A DNA stretch of 16,795 nt from assembly GCA_002719475.1 (NCBI GenBank), contig PBHQ01000046.1, positions 7,307 through 24,101 of the forward strand, given 5' to 3'. A program made the position numbers and the translations under genes. The stretch's first letter is position 1. Each line of letters opens with the position of its first letter. The DNA comes from Methanobacteriota archaeon. GTDB taxonomy: Archaea > Thermoplasmatota > Poseidoniia > Poseidoniales > Poseidoniaceae. Below, in pieces: positions 7,380-15,179 of this stretch. The notes beneath the pieces are model-generated. The model made no database searches and was not told the origin of the DNA. It saw only the letters and a program-made list of their open reading frames with translations.

Positions 7380-8612
7380 ATGGGCGAACCAGAAGAGGCG
7401 ATTCATGTCATGGGAGCGGGGCTCTCAGGGCTAGCTGCTGCGACCATTCTGGCCAAGGCCGGAAAAGAGGTTCATGTGCATGATATCAGGGCAAATTCCG
7501 GGGCTCGTTTCGACGGTGACTTCCAAGGCTTAGAGAATTGGAGCAGCGATGAAGACTTCCTCGATGAAATGAGAGGGTGGGGGCTGGACCCAGATGAATT
7601 CAAAGCAACTGCATTTCATGAGGTTGACCTCATCCATCCTGATGATACCATTACCAAACCTTGGAGCCCGAAGATCGCATTCAGAGTCGTCGAAAGAGGA
7701 ACTGATGACCACACTATCGATCAAGGATTGAAACGTCAAGCCTTGGAAGCCGGAGTAAAGATTCACTACAAGTCGAGAGTTAAACCAGAAGATTGTACGA
7801 TTATTGCAACCGGTCCCAAAGGGACTTCAGCAGTCGCATATGGGGAAGTCTTCCGCACATCCTATCCAAATCATGTATCCTTCCATCTGAATGACAAATT
7901 AGCGCCAGGCGCCTACGCATATCTGATTGTAATTGACGGAATCGGACTCATCTGTACCTGTCTCTGGCGCAAGCAAAGGAAAAGTGATCGCTTCCTCAAT
8001 GAAACAATCGCTTGGTATGACAAGCATTATCCTGAACTCGATCGGGAACCGATTAAGAGAGTGGGTGGTAAGGGAGATTTCACTATCAACGAACGCTACA
8101 AAGTGAATGGAAGATACTACGTTGGCGAAGCGGGAGGGCTGCAGGATTTCATGTGGGGTTTCGGCATGAGATATGCGGTTACTAGTGGCGTTCTTGCTGC
8201 ACAAGATATCCTTGGTGGAGAAGATTATGAAAAGGCTGTAAGAAGCAAGTTGTTACCTTTCGTCAAGACATCGGTGGCAAACCGTTTCCTAATGAACAGA
8301 GTAGGCGATAAGGGTTTCAAGAAAGTTGCCAAAATGTGGATGAAGGACCAAAAGAAACGAGGAGACGGCTTGCCCTTCATAGAAAGGGTATTTCGCGGTA
8401 GCATCTGGCGTAACCTGATTTACGCAACCTTTGGTAAGATGATGCTGAAAAAGGAGACCACTAAGGATGGAAGAAAGGTTAGGCGACTCCCTTTCAGAAA
8501 GGATTTGAAAAGAGACAGATGGACAATGAGTTCTGAAGCCGAAGATGTAGCGCGATTCTGGGGAGAGAAACGACGCAGCGGTGGAAGCACAAGTTTCAGT
8601 GAAGAAGAGTAA
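7380..8612 (+). CDS. FAD-dependent oxidoreductase of the geranylgeranyl reductase type
   Basis: 410 residues. It probably uses FAD to reduce or oxidise a lipid-like substrate. In archaea this family saturates the isoprenoid chains of membrane lipids or of quinones. The N-terminal Rossmann motif is HVMGAGLSGLAAATILAKAG (G12, G14, G17), followed by an acidic end of strand 2 (HVHDIRANSG). The second FAD motif, the family's GDAAG..P..G.GI..A..SG.LAA, appears as YVGEAGGLQDFMWGFGMRYA followed by VTSGVLAA (from G249). The C-terminal 130 residues are basic, rich in KK/RR, and could sit against a membrane surface. No transmembrane segment is obvious. The exact substrate cannot be read; other PHBH-fold flavoproteins are possible. 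GTG 7377 or ATG 7380 may be the start. It is divergent from moaE and is followed by a 108-bp gap before the crotonase-like gene. Confidence 0.75.
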   Translation: MGEPEEAIHVMGAGLSGLAAATILAKAGKEVHVHDIRANSGARFDGDFQGLENWSSDEDFLDEMRGWGLDPDEFKATAFHEVDLIHPDDTITKPWSPKIAFRVVERGTDDHTIDQGLKRQALEAGVKIHYKSRVKPEDCTIIATGPKGTSAVAYGEVFRTSYPNHVSFHLNDKLAPGAYAYLIVIDGIGLICTCLWRKQRKSDRFLNETIAWYDKHYPELDREPIKRVGGKGDFTINERYKVNGRYYVGEAGGLQDFMWGFGMRYAVTSGVLAAQDILGGEDYEKAVRSKLLPFVKTSVANRFLMNRVGDKGFKKVAKMWMKDQKKRGDGLPFIERVFRGSIWRNLIYATFGKMMLKKETTKDGRKVRRLPFRKDLKRDRWTMSSEAEDVARFWGEKRRSGGSTSFSEEE

Positions 8613-8720
8613 TTAAGAACGCATGTTCGACGATTTTGCTGCAGCGATTACATCCATATCCAGTCCTTCGAGAACCCATGCCTTGCCACATACTCTTGTT
8701 AGGGAAGTGACCTTAATGCC

Positions 8721-9665
8721 ATGAACATGCTGAGTTCGCTGGCCGGAAGGGCTACCCTTCAACAACGATTCATTGATGAACGGAACTGTGGTCGGCAGGC
8801 CATGAGCGAACTATATGGACTCAAATTGGAACCTATGCCGAACAACCTTGTCAACTACGGTGTCACCGAGAATGGTATTGCAGTTATCGAATTGGCTTCA
8901 GACTCAGCTGGAGCCCCACTACAAGGCGATAATCAAGGCCCCAACACCTATACTCATGAAATGATGCGTGATATCGATACCGCAGTAATCAAAGCGAGAT
9001 TCGATGATGATGTCACAGTCATAATGTTGACTGGACATGGAAGTAAATTCTTCTCAGCCGGCGCATCTATTCAGATGCTGAACAGCGTTTCTCCTGGCTT
9101 CAAATACAATTTCTGCCTACATGCCAATGAAACCCTTTCTCGACTAGAGCAGACCTCTAAGTTGGTGGTTGCGGCCCTAAACGGACACGCTGTTGGTGGT
9201 GGACTGGAAATTGCCATGGCTGCCGATCTCCGCATTGCTCGCAAGAATGCCGGCAAGATTGGTTTGCCTGAGATTAACCTCGGTGTGCTAGCCGGAACTG
9301 GTGGAACTGCACGCTTGACCCGCCTGATTGGTAAGGCCAAGGCTTTGGAATACATGGTTACTGGACAACTCATCTCATTCGAAGATGGAGAGAACATGAA
9401 CCTGATTAATCACATCTTTGAAGGCAGTGCAGAAGACTTCCGAAGAGATTGTCTCGACTGGTGCAGTCAGTTCACTCTACCAAACAAGGCCACAATGGCG
9501 GTTGGAAACATCAAGAGAAGTTGCCAAACCGGCCCAGAGATACCGTTTGAATACCACCTTGCTCTTGAGCGAGAGTTGCAAGCAGCCCTGTTCAACAGCA
9601 GTGATGCCAAGGAAGGAATCGCAGCATACGTGGAAAAACGGGTTGCAAATTTCAAAGGCGAGTAA
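8721..9665 (+). CDS. Enoyl-CoA hydratase/isomerase (crotonase fold)
   Basis: 314 residues. It acts on an acyl-CoA thioester. The oxyanion-hole segments are KFFSAGASIQML (109-120) and NGHAVGGGLEIAMAADLRIA (154-173). Both catalytic glutamates of true hydratases are present: E163 in GGGLE and E184 in GLPEINLGVLAGTGGTARL. Typical crotonases start about ten residues before the strand GIAVIEL, which here is at 52-58. The real start may therefore be ATG 8802 (MSELYG), making ATG 8721 a 27-residue extension. An insert SDSAGAPLQGDNQGPNTYT replaces the usual LNRP..N turn. It is 36 bp upstream of a BoxB-family epoxidase gene on the same strand. Ring-hydrolysing BoxC and the epoxide isomerase PaaG are both crotonase-fold proteins, so it may process an epoxy-CoA. 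Ordinary beta-oxidation is the conservative reading. Confidence 0.82.
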   Translation: MNMLSSLAGRATLQQRFIDERNCGRQAMSELYGLKLEPMPNNLVNYGVTENGIAVIELASDSAGAPLQGDNQGPNTYTHEMMRDIDTAVIKARFDDDVTVIMLTGHGSKFFSAGASIQMLNSVSPGFKYNFCLHANETLSRLEQTSKLVVAALNGHAVGGGLEIAMAADLRIARKNAGKIGLPEINLGVLAGTGGTARLTRLIGKAKALEYMVTGQLISFEDGENMNLINHIFEGSAEDFRRDCLDWCSQFTLPNKATMAVGNIKRSCQTGPEIPFEYHLALERELQAALFNSSDAKEGIAAYVEKRVANFKGE

Positions 9666-9701
9666 AACAATAATTGAAAGCGGGTAGCCACTCGCAGGGG
9701 T

Positions 9702-10865
9702 ATGGACGAGCTACCTACCACTTTCGATGAATGGGTGGAAAACTTCGGAAAATGGCAAACTAGGGTCGGTTTCGACCCTGCTTGGATTGGAGATTTTGAA
9801 CTCTCTATCAAGTTCGATTGGGAACGTGCTGGAGAGCAAATCGAATTCGGTGACTACAAGGGACGCAAGAAATGGGAACGATCCTTGCAGATCCCTCACC
9901 AAAATATCAGAGATAGTCTTCTATCCATGATTACCGTACAAGGCGATACTGAATTTGCCAGTGTTGAGCAACAGAAGCATCTTCTTGAGACCGCACCCAC
10001 AGATTATGATCGATATGCAGCCGCTAGAATAATGGCTGAAGAGCAAAGACATGGTTGGCAGATGTGTTACCTATTGATGACATACTTCGGACAGCAAGGG
10101 GCTCGTGAAGCACAGAAGTTGTTGGAAAGAAACGCGCAGGATGGTAGCCGCTTGCTTGGAGCCTTCAATCGCCCTATGCCTCATTGGCTGGACTTCTTCT
10201 GCTACACAATGTTCGTCGACAGGGATGGCAAGTACCAACTGGGAATGCTCTCCACTTCAAGTTTCAAACCTCTAGCAGCCAGTATGGGGCCCATGCTCAA
10301 GGAAGAATCATTCCATCTAGGAACCGGTGCTAGTGGGCTTCGTAGAATAATCAAAGCCGGAGTTATCCCACTTGATATGCTTCAACGTTACTTCAACAAG
10401 TGGGTTTCGACCGCTCACGACTTGTTTGGAACTGACACCTCAACTTCTGCTGAGTGGGCCTATGTTTGGGGAATCAAAGGCCGCTGGGACGAGCGTAAGA
10501 AACTAGAAGAGGGTCAGGAAGTTATCAAGCAGAATCTCAATGAAGAAAGCCGTGGACATTACCACGATGAGATTGCTGCTGAAGTTGAGAAGATGAATAA
10601 GCTACTACCCGAAGGTGCCGCGCCATTGTATGTGGCTCATGAAAACTTCAACCGCGAAATCGGTTCATGTGCAGGTGGCAGGTATACTGTAGAAGGACAC
10701 GCCTTTGAGGGCGATGATGCTGAATGGGAAGAATACCTTCACCAAATGATGCCAAGGGCTCAAGATGAAGAAGACCTGAAGAAATTCTTCGAAGAAGAGT
10801 GGATTGAATTCAGGGCCCCAACCAGAATGATGATCGAGTCTGGAATTGGACAAAGTAAGGCGTGA
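9702..10865 (+). CDS. BoxB-family di-iron acyl-CoA epoxidase (benzoyl-CoA 2,3-epoxidase-like)
   Basis: 387 residues. The bacterial relatives BoxB and PaaA insert one oxygen atom of O2 into an aromatic acyl-CoA using a di-iron centre and a separate reductase. The six ligands of BoxB can be placed: E84 in VQGDTEFASVEQQ, E114 and H117 in AEEQRHGWQMCYLL, D173 in FVDRDGKYQL, E202 and H205 in LKEESFHLGTG. Segments such as QGDTE.ASVEQQ.HL.TAP, RLLGAFN and DRDGK.QL resemble BoxB more than PaaA. It is shorter than BoxB (about 470 residues) and lacks part of the N- and C-terminal extensions, so the substrate may differ. The context is a crotonase-fold enzyme 36 bp upstream, a 3-hydroxyacyl-CoA dehydrogenase downstream in the same run, and an unknown protein 6 bp downstream. 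No reductase (BoxA/PaaE) is in the window. Family placement is confident; benzoyl-CoA as substrate is inference. Confidence 0.82.
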   Translation: MDELPTTFDEWVENFGKWQTRVGFDPAWIGDFELSIKFDWERAGEQIEFGDYKGRKKWERSLQIPHQNIRDSLLSMITVQGDTEFASVEQQKHLLETAPTDYDRYAAARIMAEEQRHGWQMCYLLMTYFGQQGAREAQKLLERNAQDGSRLLGAFNRPMPHWLDFFCYTMFVDRDGKYQLGMLSTSSFKPLAASMGPMLKEESFHLGTGASGLRRIIKAGVIPLDMLQRYFNKWVSTAHDLFGTDTSTSAEWAYVWGIKGRWDERKKLEEGQEVIKQNLNEESRGHYHDEIAAEVEKMNKLLPEGAAPLYVAHENFNREIGSCAGGRYTVEGHAFEGDDAEWEEYLHQMMPRAQDEEDLKKFFEEEWIEFRAPTRMMIESGIGQSKA

Positions 10866-10871
10866 TAACTA

Positions 10872-11408
10872 GTGATTCCTGTCGCTTTGTTCAGCATCGA
10901 TGCAGAGATGTGCGAGGAGTTCTTTGATCGATTTCAAGAGTTGCTTGGGCCTGAGGAAGACGGGTATGAAGCAATGTTGTATCGCATTGAAGGGCGGTTA
11001 GAAATGAAACATCTAGCTATCATTGATGAGTGGGCAGGATACACTCCCTTGTCGGTGCAAGATGAAGTGGCTCAGGAGATTCTCTCTATCCTAGAAGTCT
11101 CATCATATCCCGATGTTTCCATTTTTGAATCATTGTTGACAATTGAAGGGATGGATGTCAACCGAATCTCTCACTGGTTGCACTTTACAACCCATGTCTA
11201 TCCAATTTGGAATGAAGAAACATGCGCAGGGTTGCGTCGACTTAGACTCAATGCACCATTCGAGGACCACATGGCTGCTTACGGCAAATATGTTGAAATG
11301 ATTGAAGGAATGAAAGAACACGCCCCAATGGAGGCATTGCCGGAATCTCCACTCCCTCGACAGAGGCTTCTAGAAAATGCCTTGGCCGAATGGTCGAGAA
11401 GGGCATAG
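10872..11408 (+). CDS. Unknown 178-residue protein coupled to the epoxidase
   Basis: Not recognised. It begins at GTG 10872, 6 bp after the epoxidase stop; the next in-frame ATG would remove 12 residues. The protein is acidic and mostly helical. The stretch DVNRISHWLHFTTHVYPIWN (about 94-113) resembles the 'fix on a helix then H.YPIWD' pattern seen in some helix-hairpin-helix glycosylase-like and uncharacterised domains, but I cannot see the catalytic Lys/Asp of a glycosylase, so I do not assign one. There is no signal peptide, membrane segment or cysteine cluster. Tight spacing implies co-translation with the BoxB-like gene. It could be an accessory subunit of the epoxidase or simply an operon passenger. 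Confidence 0.75.
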   Translation: MIPVALFSIDAEMCEEFFDRFQELLGPEEDGYEAMLYRIEGRLEMKHLAIIDEWAGYTPLSVQDEVAQEILSILEVSSYPDVSIFESLLTIEGMDVNRISHWLHFTTHVYPIWNEETCAGLRRLRLNAPFEDHMAAYGKYVEMIEGMKEHAPMEALPESPLPRQRLLENALAEWSRRA

Positions 11409-11445
11409 GCTCATCACTAGCCAACTGTTCAGGCAAACGGGAAAG

Positions 11446-14223
11446 ATGCTGAATCGCGCTGCGCAATTGCAAGCAGAGGAAGAGGTTGCCAAGGTACCAG
11501 AGATGTTGAACATCAATGGTCCCGACCCTTCTAAAGCATTGCAGATATCGTTGATTATCGGAGTCGGACTAATGACTGTAACAGCAGGATATGGCATGGT
11601 TACCTGGATTCTCGCAGATGACGACAGTACCGATGAAGATGGAGACGGAATACCAGATCAATGGGAATTGAAATATTCAGGAGAGCCAAAGATTGAGGCT
11701 CCAGATGGTCGAATCAAGAATTTGGGAGGAATGGATTACACAAAGGTCGATACAAATCAGGATTATGACAACGATGGCTTGACCAACCTCCAAGAATTCT
11801 GCTGGCCACTAACCGTTGAAACGTGCAGTATATCAGCGGCTATGGCGGAAAATCGAGGTGGAGTTTCAGCGAATACAAGACTCGACCCTCAGAATGCTGA
11901 CAGCGATGGCGATGGTATTCCTGATGGTATCGAAATCAGTCTGTGCATCAGAGAAATGGCTAACAACAGTCGGGGGGAAGACGGACTTTGCCTACATTAT
12001 TCACCGATGATTCCTTTGGACCCGGATTTAGATGGCGATGGTTTTGACAAGAATAGGGATGGATTCCTAGATACTGATGAGCAATGGAATTCCAGTGAAG
12101 AAATTCAGTATTCACAGCCAATAGGATGGATGACAGAATTTGATGGGCTATGGATGAATGGCAGCGATCCACTGAATGCAGATAGTGATGGAGACGGTAT
12201 TCCCGATGGAGTAGAAGTTGATTGGCAACTCAACCCCACCTCGATTGCAGACGGTTTGGCTGATTTGGATTCTGATAGTTGGGATGGCCTGTTGAGCAAT
12301 GCAGAGGAATGGAGGATTAATTCTGAATCTAGAAATGGTGGTTTGTTGACTATCGAAACTGATGCGCAATATGCTTCAGCCCAAACTGCAACGATTCTAT
12401 CCGAAGAAAATCCCCATCTGATCGAAGTATATTCTTCTTCGGTTTGGATAGCATTTTCCGACACTCTTCAACATCTCAATGCCGCAAACAACTCCTCGGC
12501 ATACAATTTCTCAGGCATTTCATCGTTATTGATTCATGAAGGTGCACAAAGCGGATGGTTAGCAGTTGCTCATTCATCTGGGGTTTCGGTCTGTGAACTC
12601 AATTCCTCAGGCTATTGTGTAAGTGATTTCTCCCTGCATACCAATGTCTCAGCAAGCCACTTAACCATTCTACCTGCTGCTGTAGGAACCAGCAAGTTAG
12701 TGGTACTAGATCAAAATGATGACCTTTCCGTACTTGAGATGGATGATTCCGGTGATTTGATTACTTCTTGGAATGCCTCGCAAAATATTCAAAATCTATT
12801 CACAGGAACTGACGTAACTTCAATCGAATTCAGTCCTGTTTCAGGAGAAAGCGGTAGTTTCTGGGCCGCTTTGGACTCAAGTCTACTGGAGATTCGAAGC
12901 AACGACCTCCTCGATTCCGAGCCACTGCTAGAATGGCACCTTGGCCCCTACAACGACCCAACACAACAGATTCCAATCACTTCATTGGAAGCGGACCCTG
13001 ACAACGAAGGTTGGGTCATGGGGGCAAGAGGTGGTGACTTAATCAGATTTACAGGCGAAGGAGGAATTCACCAATCCCTGAAATTGAATGAAGATGACTA
13101 TGGGAACATAACATCATTGCAAAGGATCGAATATGGCATTTGGGCATGGTCAACTGAGCAGGGTATCTGGAAGGTTGATTTCAACAAACATATCGATGAT
13201 AGAATTTCTTCTGCCCCAATCATTCTCTCAGAAATTACAACAATTGGCCTACGTAATAATGAACTTCTCATCTCTGTGATTCCTGGAAACTATTCTGGAT
13301 TAATGCCGATGGACCCGCGTTCCAATGACAGCGATGCTGATGGGTGGTTGGATGGATTCGAATTGGCTATGCAAACTGATCCAACACGGCCCGGTGATAC
13401 CTTCACATGCAATGGATATGCACAATTATGCCCGCGGAATTACGACGATGTGGTGTATCCTGCAAGCCACAATTCACATGCGAACCGTGAGAGTGGATTC
13501 AACTTCTTAGCGGAGAATCAAAAATCTTCAATCACTACACAATTAGAGATGGGAGTTCGATACATCAACATGGATCTGTACGAATATGACGAAGAAGTCT
13601 GGGTATGCCATGGAGAATGGAGCCTACCGCTCCACCCATGCTTACAGAGTGGAGGTGAAAGGGCTTACAACCAATTTTCAGAACTAGCAACTTTTCTTGC
13701 AAACAACCCAGGAGAAGTCGTGAGTCTAGCCTTTGAAAACTACGTCAACGCAACGGTTGTTGCTGCTGAATTCGATACCGCGGGCCTGAGCCAATACCTG
13801 TTTTCCAAAGATGAACAATGGCCTACTCTCGGAGAGATGGTCATCTCCAACAAACGATTAGTTGTACTTGCAGATGAAGAAAACCAAGGGTTCACTTGGT
13901 GGCATGATGAACATGATGAAACTAGAATGAGCGGTTACCAATTCACATCTGAAGAAGAATTCAATTGCAATAACGACAGAGGAAATGAAAGTGCAACAAT
14001 GCTACAGATTGCCCACTACATTACCGACCCCTTGGCAAGTGAAACTGATGCACAACTGGTCAACCAATTTGCCTCTTTGTGGAGGCATGCCCAAAAGTGC
14101 GTCGACCAACATGGCATGCTCCCCAATTTCATTCTTGTCGACTACGTAGACCATGGTGATGCCGTACTCGTTGCAGCTGTATTGAATGGGGTGGAAGATG
14201 CACCGCCCGGTGCATTCAGTTGA
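11446..14223 (+). CDS. Membrane-anchored surface protein: calcium-loop repeats, propeller-like middle, C-terminal PI-PLC-X-like domain
   Basis: 925 residues. An N-terminal cytoplasmic tail is followed by one hydrophobic segment (about 31-56, ALQISLIIGVGLMTVTAGYG onward), so the rest should lie outside the cell. Residues 58-310 hold acidic loops of thrombospondin type 3/EF-hand style: DEDGDGIPDQWE, DNDGLTNLQEF, DSDGDGIPDGIE (from D152), DLDGDGFD, DSDGDGIPDGVE (from D246), with another, NDSDADGWLDGFE, near 627-639. Between 310 and 625 are repeated short beta-rich segments (SGWLAVAHSSGVSV, GIWAWSTEQGIWKV) suggestive of a propeller. The last 270 residues match the PI-PLC X fold: YPASHNSHA with His675-Asn676, GVRYINMDLYEYDEEVWVCH with Asp710 and His722, LANNPGEVVSLAFENY, and FILVDYVDHGD. 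It likely acts as a phosphodiesterase on an extracellular phosphate ester or lipid headgroup. The start at ATG 11446 is preferred over ATG 11377, which overlaps the previous gene. Confidence 0.8.
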   Translation: MLNRAAQLQAEEEVAKVPEMLNINGPDPSKALQISLIIGVGLMTVTAGYGMVTWILADDDSTDEDGDGIPDQWELKYSGEPKIEAPDGRIKNLGGMDYTKVDTNQDYDNDGLTNLQEFCWPLTVETCSISAAMAENRGGVSANTRLDPQNADSDGDGIPDGIEISLCIREMANNSRGEDGLCLHYSPMIPLDPDLDGDGFDKNRDGFLDTDEQWNSSEEIQYSQPIGWMTEFDGLWMNGSDPLNADSDGDGIPDGVEVDWQLNPTSIADGLADLDSDSWDGLLSNAEEWRINSESRNGGLLTIETDAQYASAQTATILSEENPHLIEVYSSSVWIAFSDTLQHLNAANNSSAYNFSGISSLLIHEGAQSGWLAVAHSSGVSVCELNSSGYCVSDFSLHTNVSASHLTILPAAVGTSKLVVLDQNDDLSVLEMDDSGDLITSWNASQNIQNLFTGTDVTSIEFSPVSGESGSFWAALDSSLLEIRSNDLLDSEPLLEWHLGPYNDPTQQIPITSLEADPDNEGWVMGARGGDLIRFTGEGGIHQSLKLNEDDYGNITSLQRIEYGIWAWSTEQGIWKVDFNKHIDDRISSAPIILSEITTIGLRNNELLISVIPGNYSGLMPMDPRSNDSDADGWLDGFELAMQTDPTRPGDTFTCNGYAQLCPRNYDDVVYPASHNSHANRESGFNFLAENQKSSITTQLEMGVRYINMDLYEYDEEVWVCHGEWSLPLHPCLQSGGERAYNQFSELATFLANNPGEVVSLAFENYVNATVVAAEFDTAGLSQYLFSKDEQWPTLGEMVISNKRLVVLADEENQGFTWWHDEHDETRMSGYQFTSEEEFNCNNDRGNESATMLQIAHYITDPLASETDAQLVNQFASLWRHAQKCVDQHGMLPNFILVDYVDHGDAVLVAAVLNGVEDAPPGAFS

Positions 14224-14248
14224 TATTCAACAGCGGCGGCGAGGCAAC

Positions 14249-15178
14249 GTGAACAGACATCTTGTCATCCATCTCAAGTTGTTGCTGGTTGCTGCAATTT
14301 GGGGAGCGGGCTGGGCTGCTGGCAGAATGATGGCCATCGAGATTCCGCCACTGACTGCGGCTTGGATTCGCTACCTCATAGCCATGATTTGCTTTCTATT
14401 CTGGCTGAAAATGGTTGGGATGCTAAAGATGCCTAGCAAGCAACAATGGAAAATCGCATTCATGGTTGGTTTCTTCTCGACAACCGTCTATCAAGCGTTC
14501 TTCATGTTCGGAATGAAGTATACTGCGGCTGGAGACGCTTCGCTGATGATTACATTCAATCCCCTATTCACAGCATTATTGGCGATTCCGCTACTTTCTG
14601 AAAAGATGAGCGCCCGGCTGGCCAGTGGTATTGGAATGGGAGTGTCAGGGGTTGTAATTCTCTTCCTTTACTCTCCGAATATCGATATCCCAGCGGATGA
14701 ACGGATCTTAGGAAACGCTCTTATCGCTCTAGCTGCCTTATCTTGGGCTTACTCATCAATTCTGATGAAAAAAGCGATGGGAGAAGGCAGCGAAGATGCG
14801 GAAGCCATGTCCCCACTTACACTAACTGTTTGGGCATCATTAGCAGGATTCGTATTCTTGACTCCCGCTGCCGCCTTGGAGACTATCCAAGTTGGAATCC
14901 CAGAGATTAGTCGAAGAGCGTGGCTTGCAACATTGTTCCTTGCAATTCTGTCTACAGTTGTCTCCTATGTCTGGTTTGCAGAAGGAATCAAGGTAATTGG
15001 AGCGGGTAAGGCTGCACTATACGTCTATCTTGTCCCTCCATTCGGAATTCTAAGCGGTTGGTTGTTGCTCGATGAGAGATTGGGGTGGAGTCTGGCCATC
15101 GCTTTTGCACTAATCGTCGGAGGGGTTGCCTTAGCCCAGAGCGAGAAACGTCATCAACAGGGTGCGTCTGAGGAGTAG
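14249..15178 (+). CDS. EamA/DMT-superfamily metabolite transporter
   Basis: 309 residues with about ten hydrophobic segments arranged as two EamA repeats. The first begins HLVIHLKLLLVAAIWGAGWA, with the family's early 'WG' and later ITFNPLFTALLAIPLLSEK. The second begins ILGNALIALAALSWAYSSIL and ends YLVPPFGILSGWLLLDERLG, the P..L...LGE-type ending, followed by a last helix ALIVGGVALAQ. Family members export amino acids, nucleotides or other small metabolites across the cytoplasmic membrane. The substrate cannot be read here. GTG 14249 with GAGG at 14241-14244 is preferred to ATG 14186, which overlaps the upstream gene and adds a charged, non-homologous leader. It starts 25 bp after the PI-PLC-like gene, and its stop is one base from the start of the dehydrogenase. 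Confidence 0.88.
   Translation: MNRHLVIHLKLLLVAAIWGAGWAAGRMMAIEIPPLTAAWIRYLIAMICFLFWLKMVGMLKMPSKQQWKIAFMVGFFSTTVYQAFFMFGMKYTAAGDASLMITFNPLFTALLAIPLLSEKMSARLASGIGMGVSGVVILFLYSPNIDIPADERILGNALIALAALSWAYSSILMKKAMGEGSEDAEAMSPLTLTVWASLAGFVFLTPAAALETIQVGIPEISRRAWLATLFLAILSTVVSYVWFAEGIKVIGAGKAALYVYLVPPFGILSGWLLLDERLGWSLAIAFALIVGGVALAQSEKRHQQGASEE
15170..15175 (+). promoter_or_regulatory. Shine-Dalgarno GAGGAG for the dehydrogenase, inside the transporter's 3' end
   Basis: GAGGAG, the last two codons of the transporter gene, stands 4 nt before ATG 15180. It fixes that start over the in-frame GTG at 15162 and suggests translational coupling. Confidence 0.6.
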
Positions 15179-15179
15179 T

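Noticed and set aside
10872..11408. DNA glycosylase (HhH-GPD) assignment for the 178-residue protein
   Set aside because: One helix-rich segment is reminiscent, but no hairpin Gly-x-Gly or catalytic Asp/Lys could be seen.
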